Source: Methylobacter sp.
GTDB lineage: Bacteria; Pseudomonadota; Gammaproteobacteria; Methylococcales; Methylomonadaceae
Assembly: GCA_030679035.1 (NCBI GenBank)
Contig: JAUXTH010000189.1
Coordinates: forward strand, 124,001 to 188,000
Reading direction: 5' to 3'
Length of the DNA: 64,000 bases
Below, piece by piece: positions 35,317 to 43,856 of this stretch. The notes beneath the pieces were generated by a model that saw only the letters and a list, made by a program, of their open reading frames with translations, made no database searches and had not been told where the DNA came from. The position numbers and the translations under genes are program-made. The stretch's first letter is position 1; every line of letters starts with the position of its first letter.

Positions 35317-35922
35317 GTGAAGCCACAATTAGAAAATCTGGTACAGACGCCGATCCCGACCAAACACGGCGAATTTATCCTGCATTACTACAGCAATACT
35401 ATTGATGACAAGGAGCATGTTGCCCTGGTTAAAGGCGATGTCGCGGGTAAAGAAAATGTACCGGTGCGCATTCATTCCGAGTGTTTTACCGGCGACGTGT
35501 TAGGTTCAAGGCGTTGCGATTGTGGCGAACAGCTGGATATGGCGCTGCAAATGATCGATAAAGCCGGTTTCGGCGTATTGATTTATTTGCGTCAGGAAGG
35601 GCGCGGTATCGGCTTGTTGAAAAAACTACAGGCTTATAACTTGCAGGATCAGGGCATGGATACGGTCGATGCCAATATCCATCTGGGCCATCTTGCCGAC
35701 GAGCGGGAATACAGCATTGCCGCGTTAATGCTGGAGAACCTGAACATAAAGTCCATAGAGCTGATTACCAATAATCCCAAGAAAATAGAAGAGCTGAAAA
35801 AGCTCGGTATTAACGTGGCGGGCCGCATTCCGGTCGAGGTCGTGGCGCACGATGACAATGTCGGTTATTTAAAAACCAAAGCAAAAAAAATGGCGCACAT
35901 GCTGTTTGAGTCAAAAAAATAG
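35317..35922 (+). CDS. ribA: GTP cyclohydrolase II
   Basis: 201-aa enzyme of riboflavin synthesis that opens the GTP ring. Zinc ligands are in CFTGDVLGSRRCDCGEQ and the catalytic region is YLRQEGRGIGLLKKLQAYNL. The GTG start gives the normal N-terminus. No FMN riboswitch is visible upstream; a 15-codon ORF (35247-35294, MKLFNWLAVELGKIE) precedes it, of unknown meaning. Confidence 0.96.
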   Translation: MKPQLENLVQTPIPTKHGEFILHYYSNTIDDKEHVALVKGDVAGKENVPVRIHSECFTGDVLGSRRCDCGEQLDMALQMIDKAGFGVLIYLRQEGRGIGLLKKLQAYNLQDQGMDTVDANIHLGHLADEREYSIAALMLENLNIKSIELITNNPKKIEELKKLGINVAGRIPVEVVAHDDNVGYLKTKAKKMAHMLFESKK

Positions 35923-35932
35923 TAGGCGCGGC

Positions 35933-37105
35933 TTAACACAATACCGTTTCAACCAGTTTCACCCAATAAGCCGTGCCGACCGGCAATATCTGGTCGTTAA
36001 AATCATAATGCGGATTATGCAGTAGGCAGCCGTTTTCCGAAGAACCATTGCCTATCCAGATATAACAGCCCGGTTTTTCCTGCAACATAAAGGCAAAATC
36101 TTCCGACCCCATGCCGGGTGTCGGTTGCCGATCGACACCGTCATTCCCGGCCACGGCTATCGCCGCTTTAATCGCCAATTCCGTTTCGGCCTCCGCATTA
36201 AAAGTCACCGGGTAACCCGGATTTTCCGGGTTGAATTTGATTTCTGAGCTGAGCCCAAAACCCTCGCAAATTGCATTTGCCAGCCGACTGATTTTATCGG
36301 CAATGGCCTTTTGAACCGCGTTGCTAAAGCAACGGAAAGTGCCTCTTAGCACAACCGATTCCGGCAGTGCATTCCAGGTATTGCCGGCATGGATCTGGGT
36401 AATGCTGACCACCGCCGGATCGGCAGGATTGAGAGTTCTACTGACGATAGTCTGCAATGCGGTAATCAGCTGGGCGGATGCGACTATCGCATCACTGCCT
36501 AAATGCGGCATCGCTGCATGGGTCGCCTGGCCGGTGATAATGATCTCAAAGCAGTCGAATGACGCCATCATCGCGCCGGGTTTGACCGCGAAATGTCCAG
36601 GCGGAATACCGGGGACATTATGCATGCCGAAAACGCAGTCGGCCGGAAATTGATCAAACAGCCCGTCATCGATCATCTGCCTGGCTCCGGCGCGCCCTTC
36701 CTCGGCAGGCTGAAAAATAAAATACACCGTGCCGTTAAAGTTCCGATGCTCGGCTAAATAACAAGCCGCGCCCATCAGCATCGCCGAATGGCCGTCATGA
36801 CCGCAGGCATGCATTTTGCCGTCATGGCAGGATTTGTGGGCAAAGCTGTTCTGCTCCTGAATGAACAACGCATCCATATCCGCCCTCAACGCAATTTTCT
36901 TGTCGCCATTTCCGGCAGAAAGCGTAGCGACAACGCCGGTTTTGCCTAATCCCTGATGCACTTCCAGGCCGAAACTCGCCAGCTTATCGGCAATAAATTT
37001 CGCCGTTTGGGTTTCTTCGAAAGCGGTTTCTGGAAACCGGTGCAGATGCTGACGCCACTGGCGCATTTGAGCGTGTAGTTGTGGTATATCGTTTGCTATG
37101 GACAT
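35933..37105 (-). CDS. M20 family amidohydrolase (hippurate hydrolase-like)
   Basis: 390-aa metallopeptidase-fold amidohydrolase of the M20D group (N-acyl amino acid or hippurate hydrolysis). Metal ligands sit in HACGHDGHSAML, FQPAEEGRAGARQM and the terminal LLHNPHYDFND; the dimerisation domain has ATHAAMPHLGSDAI. No signal peptide, so cytoplasmic. The substrate is not determined. Confidence 0.9.
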   Translation of the reverse strand: MSIANDIPQLHAQMRQWRQHLHRFPETAFEETQTAKFIADKLASFGLEVHQGLGKTGVVATLSAGNGDKKIALRADMDALFIQEQNSFAHKSCHDGKMHACGHDGHSAMLMGAACYLAEHRNFNGTVYFIFQPAEEGRAGARQMIDDGLFDQFPADCVFGMHNVPGIPPGHFAVKPGAMMASFDCFEIIITGQATHAAMPHLGSDAIVASAQLITALQTIVSRTLNPADPAVVSITQIHAGNTWNALPESVVLRGTFRCFSNAVQKAIADKISRLANAICEGFGLSSEIKFNPENPGYPVTFNAEAETELAIKAAIAVAGNDGVDRQPTPGMGSEDFAFMLQEKPGCYIWIGNGSSENGCLLHNPHYDFNDQILPVGTAYWVKLVETVLC

Positions 37106-37339
37106 GGGAACTCACATGAATTTGATGATGGCTCATATGCTACAACTAAGGCTTGAACAAAGGTAAGAGTTTTTATTATTCCTACGCCAGAGTGTCTCTG
37201 CCTTTTACAATAAGGTCTGCGATGTATTGCTCGATACAGCCATATTAACGAATATAGTTAGCTGCAAATTAATGGATGTGATTTATGGTTAATGGTAAGG
37301 TGTCAGGATAAATTATTTTTGATAATCGATAGGTATACT

Positions 37340-37798
37340 ATGAATGATCCCAAGTCCGTATCAAAATTCCAGGTTATACAGAAGTCACTCCTTTGGGCTA
37401 GCTATGAAACGCTTTTGGCTATTTTGCCCATTCTTGTCTGGGGGTTTACGTTATTCTCTATCGGCCAAGATGGCCAGCTACGGGAGCTTCCTGCATGGTC
37501 TTTTCTTTCTGTATCTATCTTCGTAACTATTCTTCGTGATGGCCTGAAAGCATTTCATCGTGAAACCGTTAAACAAGATAAGCTAGACCAACATATCACT
37601 GTATCTTTTTCTCTGATTGGGGTGGTGCTTAGTTCTGTACTTCTTGTTTTGTCAGTTTTGCACTCCCAAAAATTAATACCGTTTCTTGAGCCATTCTTCT
37701 ATGAAGCTGTTCTTGCGTTAATTGGCACAGGCCTCATTTTTCTGTTCATAGTAAAATTTATTTTAGTTCAGCGTGCTGAGTATGGACATTACATATAA
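37340..37798 (+). CDS. Small integral membrane protein, unknown
   Basis: 152 aa from the ATG at 37340 (AGG seven bases upstream); an upstream extension to 37292 is less likely. Four hydrophobic segments (LLAILPILVWGFTLFSIG, FLSVSIFVTILRDGL, FSLIGVVLSSVLLVLSVL, YEAVLALIGTGLIFLFIVKF). No family recognised. It lies just ahead of hicAB and may be cargo of the same small insertion. Confidence 0.6.
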   Translation: MNDPKSVSKFQVIQKSLLWASYETLLAILPILVWGFTLFSIGQDGQLRELPAWSFLSVSIFVTILRDGLKAFHRETVKQDKLDQHITVSFSLIGVVLSSVLLVLSVLHSQKLIPFLEPFFYEAVLALIGTGLIFLFIVKFILVQRAEYGHYI

Positions 37799-37813
37799 CT
37801 TTTGGTGTCATTA

Positions 37814-38011
37814 ATGCCCAAGAAAATCAGAGAATTGATCAGTGAGCTTGAAAAAGCCGGCTTTGTTAATCGAGGCGGAAAAGGAAGTCACAGAAATTTT
37901 GTGCATCCAACGGTGATGAAACCGGTTGTGATTTCCGGGCAACTTGGCGCTGATGCCCTGAAATATCAAGAAACAGCAGTTAAGGCGGCAATAGAGGAGT
38001 CAAAGAAATGA
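37814..38011 (+). CDS. hicA: HicA mRNA interferase toxin
   Basis: 65-aa dsRBD-like toxin: MPKKIRELISELEKAGFVNR, then GGKGSHRNFVHP with the catalytic His, and PVVISGQLGADALKYQE. The start at 37814 gives the normal N-terminus. Overlaps hicB by 4 bp. Confidence 0.88.
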   Translation: MPKKIRELISELEKAGFVNRGGKGSHRNFVHPTVMKPVVISGQLGADALKYQETAVKAAIEESKK

Positions 38012-38247
38012 ATGAAAAAAACCGTTACGTAAAAATTGTAGAATGGTCGGAAGAAGATCAATGTTTTGTAGGCAGTTGCCCTGGTCTTTTTTATGGTGGC
38101 TGTCATGGCAGCGATGAAAAGCAGGTTTTCGCAGAATTGTGCGAAATAGTCGAGGAAACTATCGCGTTATACCAACAAGATGGAAAATTTTTGCCCCCTC
38201 CAACATCAGGTAAAGACTACGCTAACAAAATGCTTAGTGTCGCCTGA
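38008..38247 (+). CDS. hicB: HicB antitoxin
   Basis: 79-aa degenerate RNase H-fold antitoxin: YVKIVEWSEEDQCFVGSCPG, then GCHGSDEKQVFAELCEIVEE. No separate C-terminal HTH is seen. Coupled to hicA through ATGA. Confidence 0.87.
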   Translation: MNEKNRYVKIVEWSEEDQCFVGSCPGLFYGGCHGSDEKQVFAELCEIVEETIALYQQDGKFLPPPTSGKDYANKMLSVA

Positions 38248-38378
38248 GGTTATGTTTGGCCCGAGTGCCGTTCGAATAACTGTTTAACTTGGCATTTTCA
38301 AGCATGTGTTTTAGTCAAGCAAGCCTGCAAAAACTGTAATAAGATAGCCGCAGTTTTTATTATTAAAAGAGTCACTTT

Positions 38379-38723
38379 ATGCGACGTTTTATCCTACTGA
38401 GTTTGCTGGCCTTTCCGGTTTACGCGGCCGATGCTGTCGATGAGCGGCCGCCTGAGCTTGAGGCTGTGCCGGAAGCGCCGGAACCGCCTTTGCCGGTGCA
38501 AAACGGTGAAACCATGGAGCCGGACATTACCATTATTCGTAAAGGTAAAGACACCATCCAGGAATACCGTCGTGGCGGCAGGCTTTATATGATAAAAGTC
38601 GTTCCGGCTGTCGGCCCTCCTTATTATTTTCTCGATACCAATGGCGACGGCAAAATGGATGTGCGCCGCAGCGATGTGGATAGAGAGAATGACATCAATA
38701 TGTGGAAGTTGCTGGAATGGTAG
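38379..38723 (+). CDS. DUF2782 family secreted protein
   Basis: 114 aa with a signal peptide (MRRFILLSLLAFPVYAADA), a proline-rich linker and the DUF2782 core (DITIIRKGKDTIQEYRRGGR, LYMIKVVPAVGPPYYFLDTN). Function unknown; in gammaproteobacteria it commonly sits near thrB/polA, as here. Its first 42 bp (38369-38410) recur 16 kb away at 54534-54575. Confidence 0.85.
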   Translation: MRRFILLSLLAFPVYAADAVDERPPELEAVPEAPEPPLPVQNGETMEPDITIIRKGKDTIQEYRRGGRLYMIKVVPAVGPPYYFLDTNGDGKMDVRRSDVDRENDINMWKLLEW

Positions 38724-38735
38724 CCGCTTAAATCA

Positions 38736-39689
38736 GTGTCTGTATATACACGCATAACACGCCTGCAACTCGATCAATTCTTTAGTGCTTATACCCTCGG
38801 TGAAGTCGTCAGTTTTGAGGGCATAACGGACGGCATAGACAATACCAATTATTTTGTAACCACCACTCAGGGCGGCTTTATACTGACCCTGTTTGAGTCG
38901 TTGACTGCCGATGAGTTGCTGCATTTTTTGGAATTGCTATCGCATCTGGGCAAAAACAGCCTGTCGTGTCCCCGCCCCCAAAGCGATCGGCAGGGCAATT
39001 CGTTGCGCCGGCTTAATGGCAAACCGGCGGCGGTATTTAAGCGCTTATCCGGCGCGGCAACGGCATCGCCCTCTGTTTTGCATTGCCAGGAAATCGGCTT
39101 GCAGCTGGCAAGTTTGCATCGTTGCACGCAAGACTACGTTTTCCCGATAAAAAGCGGCAATGATTTAAGCTGGTGCAAAACGGTGCTGAACAAGATAGGC
39201 GCTCATTTATCGGCAGCCGATCGTGAGCTGATTGATGATGAGTTGGATTTCCAGGCTGAAAATGGCACAGTTAATCTGCCGCGCGGCGTTATTCATGCCG
39301 ACTTGTTCAGGGATAATGTGTTGTTTGTAGATGAGCGGCTTAGCGGCTTGTTGGATTTTTACAGCGCCTGCACCGACACTTTGCTGCTTGATGTTGCGAT
39401 AACGGCTAATGACTGGTGTTGTGATAACGGCACGGTGAATGATGAAAAGTTCACTGCGTTGTTAGCTGCTTATGAAAGCCTGAGGCCGCTGGAGCCGATG
39501 GAAAAACAACACTGGCCTATCCTGCTCAGAGCCGCGGCGTTGCGCTTTTGGCTGTCTCGTCTGGAGCACCAGTGCTATCCCCGTCCCGGCGAAATAACCC
39601 AGCAAAAAGACCCGCTGATTTTTCGGCGTATACTGCTACAACATCGGCAACAGACTTATTTATCGTTAAACCTTAGGAGCACAGCATGA
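38736..39689 (+). CDS. thrB: Homoserine kinase (choline kinase-like fold)
   Basis: 317-aa ThrB of the aminoglycoside phosphotransferase-fold type. N-terminus YTRITRLQLDQFFSAYTLGE, nucleotide loop EGITDGIDNTNYFVTTTQGG and catalytic loop GVIHADLFRDNVLF with LLDFYSAC. It phosphorylates homoserine for threonine synthesis. It starts at GTG 12 bp after the DUF2782 gene; the stop overlaps the SirB-family gene. Confidence 0.92.
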   Translation: MSVYTRITRLQLDQFFSAYTLGEVVSFEGITDGIDNTNYFVTTTQGGFILTLFESLTADELLHFLELLSHLGKNSLSCPRPQSDRQGNSLRRLNGKPAAVFKRLSGAATASPSVLHCQEIGLQLASLHRCTQDYVFPIKSGNDLSWCKTVLNKIGAHLSAADRELIDDELDFQAENGTVNLPRGVIHADLFRDNVLFVDERLSGLLDFYSACTDTLLLDVAITANDWCCDNGTVNDEKFTALLAAYESLRPLEPMEKQHWPILLRAAALRFWLSRLEHQCYPRPGEITQQKDPLIFRRILLQHRQQTYLSLNLRSTA

Positions 39690-40048
39690 TTAAAATTCTT
39701 CACCTTACCTTTATTTTATTGTCCATCTCCAGTTTTATCGGCAGGATTTATCTGGCAGAGAAGCGCCCGGAAATGCTGGAACAAAAATGGATAAAAATCG
39801 GGCCGCATGTCGTCAATACTTTTTTATTGATCACCGGCTTTACCCTGGTTTTTCAAGGTTCATGGCTGTCAGCCGAGTACGGCTGGATTATCGCTAAGCT
39901 AATAGCCTTGGTGGCATACGTCGGTTTGGGGATTGTTGCTATCAAGAGCCAGGGCGAGCTGCGTTGGAAAGCCTTTGCCGGTGCGCTTGCCTGCTTTGTT
40001 TATATCGCAATTGTCGCGGTCAGCAAGCATGCCTTCATATTCTTTTAA
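39686..40048 (+). CDS. SirB2-family membrane protein
   Basis: 120 aa, four membrane helices: ILHLTFILLSISSFIGRI, PHVVNTFLLITGFTLVF, IIAKLIALVAYVGLGIVAIK and FAGALACFVYIAIVAVS. The early His and Arg (LHLTFI, SFIGRI) match SirB/YbjC-like proteins of unknown function. ATGA overlap with thrB. Confidence 0.8.
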   Translation: MIKILHLTFILLSISSFIGRIYLAEKRPEMLEQKWIKIGPHVVNTFLLITGFTLVFQGSWLSAEYGWIIAKLIALVAYVGLGIVAIKSQGELRWKAFAGALACFVYIAIVAVSKHAFIFF

Positions 40049-40148
40049 CGGCTAGGGAAGCGCTGAATAAATCGCTACCCCGTCACAATTGCCAGACAAG
40101 CAGATTTTTTCAGAAATCGCCGTCTGGCAATACCCAATAAATGAGTTC

Positions 40149-40375
40149 TTAACCGGTTTTCCCGATTTTTCTTATTAATCTGCCGTTTTCGGGAAGCGGC
40201 AGGCGCTTTTGCCCTCCCTCAAGAAACCATCGTAGCCAACCAGCGATGTATTTTTCTCCAGACCACGATAGCCGGTCTTTTCGAAACCGAATTGCTGTTT
40301 GATCCCCCGGAAAACATGCTCCACCCATGCGCGAATTGAGGACTGTTTGCGCTTGTTCTGGTTAGGCTACAGGTT
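40149..40375 (-). pseudogene. 3' remnant of an IS5-family transposase
   Basis: On the minus strand the sequence reads NQNKRKQSSIRAWVEHVF then RGIKQQFGFEKTGYRGLEKN, the C-terminal RxxVEHVF...KxxFG..K.RYRGLxKN block of IS5-type DDE transposases (the Glu is catalytic). A frameshift follows (WLRWFLEGGQKRLPLPENG) before the stop at 40149-40151. In-frame stops precede it and no 5' part is found. It occupies most of the 586-bp gap after the SirB-family gene. Confidence 0.75.
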
Positions 40376-40490
40376 TTCGATTGTCTTGACACGCCAGCGC
40401 TCCCCTGAGAATCAGGCTAAATTAACATTACTCTGCTATTTATTGGCTGCGATAACTCATTTTGATTCCGAAAGAATTTATAGCATTGAG

Positions 40491-40512
40491 CTTAGTTTTT
40501 ACAATTTTTTTA
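40491..40512 (+). promoter_or_regulatory. T-rich box shared with the kdp promoter, candidate KdpE site
   Basis: 22-bp block containing TTTTTACAATTTTTTTA, 122 bp upstream of the secreted PepSY-like gene. It differs at one position from 43692-43713 upstream of kdpF and resembles the T-rich E. coli KdpE box. TTTATACC (40520-40527) could hold a -10. Confidence 0.4.
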
Positions 40513-40634
40513 CAGCGTTTTTTATACCATGCAGTTAATTGCTTGATGATCGGCTGCTGTTGAAATCAATAAAACACCGATTGGGCCGGAATTAATTCAA
40601 GCGGTTTCCTTGCAGTTTTTTACGAGGCGCTTTC

Positions 40635-41009
40635 ATGAATAACAAGATGGTTAAAAAATTTTTGGTCTTGGTGTCGAGTCTTGTGGCTCAGGCTGCATTG
40701 TCGAATATAGCCCATCCAGCAGACGCACTATCGGAATTGTCGGCCTATAGGAAGGTTGGCAGCGCGGACGCGGACATTACCGACCGCTATACGTTGCCTC
40801 CCAGCAAAGCTTACATCGAATCCTGTCAACGAGAGGTGTTGCTTCTCCATCCGGGAGCGATTGAGAAGCAACAAATGTTACATCGGCACGGCGATTTTTG
40901 GGCGCGATATGAGATACAGGCGCGCGACGGCTCGGAGTGGTTCGTGCTGTGCGACTTGGCAACCGGGAGAGTCATCCGTGAGCATAAGCTGATCGATGAT
41001 GCATTCTGA
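40635..41009 (+). CDS. Secreted PepSY-like protein
   Basis: 124 aa: signal peptide (KKFLVLVSSLVAQAALSNIA), then a short periplasmic domain ending in YEIQARDGSEWFVLCDLATG, with RVIREHKL following, which resembles a PepSY unit. The two cysteines in the mature part may pair. Function unknown; it may share KdpE control with kdp. The 283 bp that follow hold no gene I can support. Confidence 0.65.
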   Translation: MNNKMVKKFLVLVSSLVAQAALSNIAHPADALSELSAYRKVGSADADITDRYTLPPSKAYIESCQREVLLLHPGAIEKQQMLHRHGDFWARYEIQARDGSEWFVLCDLATGRVIREHKLIDDAF

Positions 41010-41292
41010 TGGATTTTCCGGAGATGGGCCGGGATCAATTTCAGGAATTCTGTTCGCACTCGATGCCGAGCGGATGATTTGATACTGTAATTGTCGAATA
41101 TCAAGGTAGGTGAGGGCAAGCTCTATGCGTTGGTTAGCCTGGCTATAGACCTTATATGGTCGACCCAGTAATGTGATGAACGTTTGATGCGGCGACTTAG
41201 CTGAGGATATCGGCAATAATTAAAGTCTAATTGAGTTTTAGTGCCTGTAGAATGCAAACTTAATTCTTTTTTGCCAAATTCAAAGGAACGAC

Positions 41293-42504
41293 ATGATCTT
41301 CAATCTCTACTGGTCGGTAGTGTTGCCCAAGGCCACTGCAAGATGGCTGACGATGCTGACTTTATGCGGCCTGCAAGGTTGCTTTTCACCCATAGCGCTG
41401 GATCGGGCGGTAATCGAGTACGACCAGGTAACCACGGACATTCTGTCCAAACAGCTGCTGCTGAATATTGCCCGTTCCCATCAACATCAGCCCTTGCATT
41501 TCACCGGGGTTTCCAATATTGCCGCGACTTTTAATTTTCAATTTAATGCCGGGGCGACGCCGGCGTTTACCGGTCCGACCGGCTCGTTATTGACGCCGGT
41601 GTTTGGTGGCACAGTTTCCGAGAATCCGACCATCAGTATCGTGCCGATTGAGGGCGAGGAGTTTACTCGGCGTTTGCTGACGCCATTTCAGGAAAACAAA
41701 CTGACCATGCTGTTGCGGCAGGGCGTTGATGTGGATTTGATTCTGCGCCTGCTGGCCGGTGAGTTGCGGATTTATGGCAACGGGCAGGGCGGCATTTATC
41801 TGAACAAACCCGGCGATGCAGAGGGCTACCGGTTGTTTCGGCAAGCCGTGCTGCATTTGTCGTCGATTCAGGATGGACACAAGTTGTTTGTAGAACCGTT
41901 GATGTTTGATCAGCATTGGACCTTGCCGGCCGGATCGTTGACGGCGGAACAGATGGCCGCTCTGCAAAAAGAATTCAAGGTCGAATATCAGGCTGAGCGT
42001 AAGGAAGTCACATTGAGCAAGCGGGTGACCGGGCATATCCTGTTGACCAATTACGATCCGACGACGTTAAGCAACGAGGAGCGCATTCGTTTGAATGAAG
42101 AAGCCGATAAAGGTGCAGCAAATGATGTCAGTGTCGATATCCGGCCCGGTTATCCGGGCGGCGAATGGCCGATACACGGGGTCTTTCGCTTGCGCAGCTT
42201 TCATAATGTGCTGAATTTTATCGGCCAGTCCATCAGCGATGATCCGGAATATGCCGTTACCAAACATCCGCAAACCCCCAGAGTCAGCGAGAATCCGGAG
42301 CACACTATGGCTTTGCTGGTTAGCGATGACGAGTCGGCGGCTGCCGATATCAGTGTGCAGTTTGGCGATTGGCACTACGCGCTCAAACCGGAAACCGGCT
42401 ATCAATGGAATCGCGAAGGCTTTCGGTTGTTATGCCAAATTTTTCAAATGACCATGACCGATCTGGCGCAACAAGGCGCGCCGACCATTACCATTGCCAA
42501 ATAA
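41293..42504 (+). CDS. Conserved hypothetical lipoprotein
   Basis: 403 aa. A hydrophobic leader ending in LCGLQGC gives a lipobox with lipidated Cys, so it is likely an outer- or inner-membrane lipoprotein. The mature part is mostly polar (VTTDILSKQLLLNIARSHQH, then THEFTGVSN-like text) with no catalytic motif that I recognise. AAAGGA lies 6 bases before the ATG. It precedes corA by 12 bp and may be co-transcribed with it. Confidence 0.65.
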   Translation: MIFNLYWSVVLPKATARWLTMLTLCGLQGCFSPIALDRAVIEYDQVTTDILSKQLLLNIARSHQHQPLHFTGVSNIAATFNFQFNAGATPAFTGPTGSLLTPVFGGTVSENPTISIVPIEGEEFTRRLLTPFQENKLTMLLRQGVDVDLILRLLAGELRIYGNGQGGIYLNKPGDAEGYRLFRQAVLHLSSIQDGHKLFVEPLMFDQHWTLPAGSLTAEQMAALQKEFKVEYQAERKEVTLSKRVTGHILLTNYDPTTLSNEERIRLNEEADKGAANDVSVDIRPGYPGGEWPIHGVFRLRSFHNVLNFIGQSISDDPEYAVTKHPQTPRVSENPEHTMALLVSDDESAAADISVQFGDWHYALKPETGYQWNREGFRLLCQIFQMTMTDLAQQGAPTITIAK

Positions 42505-42516
42505 CGGGAGAAGCTT

Positions 42517-43506
42517 TTGACGGGACAAATTGACAACAATATGGTCATGAAATGCGTGGCCTATCAAAACGGCGTCAGTATCGGCGAGGTGACCATCGAA
42601 GACATCAGCGAAGTGCTGCAACGGGAACACACCTTTGTCTGGCTGGGTTTGCGTGAGGCGAACGCCGACTTGTTAGCCAAAATCCAGCAGGAATTCGGGC
42701 TGCATGACTTGGCTATCGAAGACGCCTGCGCGGCGCATCAGCGCCCGAAAATCGAGGAATACGGCGAATCGCTGTTCATGGTGCTGCATACCGCCCATCT
42801 TGCCGAAGATCAGGTCGAGTTTGGCGAAACCCATGTTTTCCTCGGGCCGCGTTTTCTGGTGACGGTCAGGCACGGCGCTTCGCGCAGCCACAGCAAAGTC
42901 AGGGAGCGTTGCGAGGCCATGCCGGAACAATTGGCTAAAGGGCCGGGATTTGCACTGTATTCGATCATGGATTTTATCGTCGATAACTATGTACCGGTTA
43001 TCGACGGCTTGCAGGAACGGTTCGAGGTGCTGGAGGAGGCAATTTTTCAATACCGGCCCAGTCGGCAAACCATAGAAGGCCTTTACGAGCTAAAACGCGA
43101 ATTGTTGCAGCTGGAAAGCGCCATTAACCCGGTCATCGATATCTGCAACGAACTGATGCGTTTCCATAGCGGGGTTATTCCCAAAGATGTGCAGGTGTAT
43201 TTTCGCGACATTGCCGATCACATCAAACGCATCGATCAGGCGATTCACGGCATGCGCGAGATGCTGTTCGCGGCGATGCAGGTGCATCTGACCTTTGAGA
43301 CGGTGCGGCAGAACGAAGTCGTCAAACGGCTGGCCGGCTGGGGGGCGATCCTGGCGATACCGACCATGGTATTCAGCTGGTACGGCATGAATTTCAGGCA
43401 CATGCCGGAGCTGGATTGGGAATACAGCTATCCGGCGGTGGTCGGCGGTGTGACGCTGTGCAGTCTGTTGCTGTATTTACGCTTGAAAAGGGCCGGTTGG
43501 CTGTAG
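42517..43506 (+). CDS. corA: CorA-family Mg2+/Co2+ transporter
   Basis: 329 aa: a large cytoplasmic funnel (WLGLREANADLLAKIQQEFG, HDLAIEDACAAHQRPKIEEY), a long stalk helix and two C-terminal membrane helices with the selectivity signature YGMNF. The TTG at 42517 has GGGAGAA upstream; ATG codons at 42541 or 42547 are alternatives. Confidence 0.92.
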   Translation: MTGQIDNNMVMKCVAYQNGVSIGEVTIEDISEVLQREHTFVWLGLREANADLLAKIQQEFGLHDLAIEDACAAHQRPKIEEYGESLFMVLHTAHLAEDQVEFGETHVFLGPRFLVTVRHGASRSHSKVRERCEAMPEQLAKGPGFALYSIMDFIVDNYVPVIDGLQERFEVLEEAIFQYRPSRQTIEGLYELKRELLQLESAINPVIDICNELMRFHSGVIPKDVQVYFRDIADHIKRIDQAIHGMREMLFAAMQVHLTFETVRQNEVVKRLAGWGAILAIPTMVFSWYGMNFRHMPELDWEYSYPAVVGGVTLCSLLLYLRLKRAGWL

Positions 43507-43572
43507 TTAAAATGCCCATATGACGTGCTGGACAATGATCGAGCAGCGCGTCCGATCCTGATTAATGGCCTG

Positions 43573-43625
43573 CCTGCGACAAGCGAAGCTTGTCATTTCT
43601 TGCAAGGTGAAAGTCCTTCCCTGGA
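43573..43625 (+). other. Possible 5' fragment of a group II intron
   Basis: TGCGACAAG followed by a short hairpin (GACAAGCGAAGCTTGTC) and GCAAGGTGAAAGTCC resembles the first bases of bacterial group II introns (GUGCGAC ... AAGGUGAAAGUCC). No reverse transcriptase or domain V is nearby, so at most a relic, in the corA/kdpF gap. Confidence 0.3.
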
Positions 43626-43691
43626 ATCCATAGGAATGCGTTCATAAGTCCTAATTATTGTGTTTCCAGAACGTTGTTAACGGCATACTCG

Positions 43692-43713
43692 CTTAATTTT
43701 TACAATTTTTTTA
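43692..43713 (+). promoter_or_regulatory. Candidate KdpE operator upstream of kdpFABC
   Basis: T-rich block with TTTTTACAATTTTTTTA, 54 bp before the kdpF start, resembling the KdpE box of E. coli in composition and position. A nearly identical block lies at 40491-40512. KdpD and KdpE are encoded in the same operon, so K+-starvation control is expected. Confidence 0.5.
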
Positions 43714-43766
43714 TAACAACCGCGTTACATTAGCCTCTCGGAATATCCATATAAAGAGAGGTAATC

Positions 43767-43856
43767 ATGACCTTTATCTACAGCTTGAGCGGTTTGCTCG
43801 CATTCGCATTATTTATCTATCTGCTGGTGGCGCTATTTTACCCGGAGAAATTCTAA
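43767..43856 (+). CDS. kdpF: KdpF, small stabilising subunit of the Kdp K+ pump
   Basis: 29-aa single-helix peptide (MTFIYSLSGLLAFALFIYLL, ending VALFYPEKF) that matches KdpF in length and type. Its TAA overlaps the kdpA ATG by one base. GAGAGG precedes the ATG. Confidence 0.9.
   Translation: MTFIYSLSGLLAFALFIYLLVALFYPEKF

Noticed and set aside
40299-40538. 79-aa ORF on the plus strand
   Set aside because: Lies antisense to the IS5-type transposase remnant and extends into the T-rich regulatory stretch; not a real gene.
41010-41216. Minus-strand 112-aa ORF containing QRIELALTYLDIRQLQYQI
   Set aside because: Reads somewhat protein-like, perhaps an old transposase scrap, but it runs antisense into the PepSY-like gene and no family could be named.
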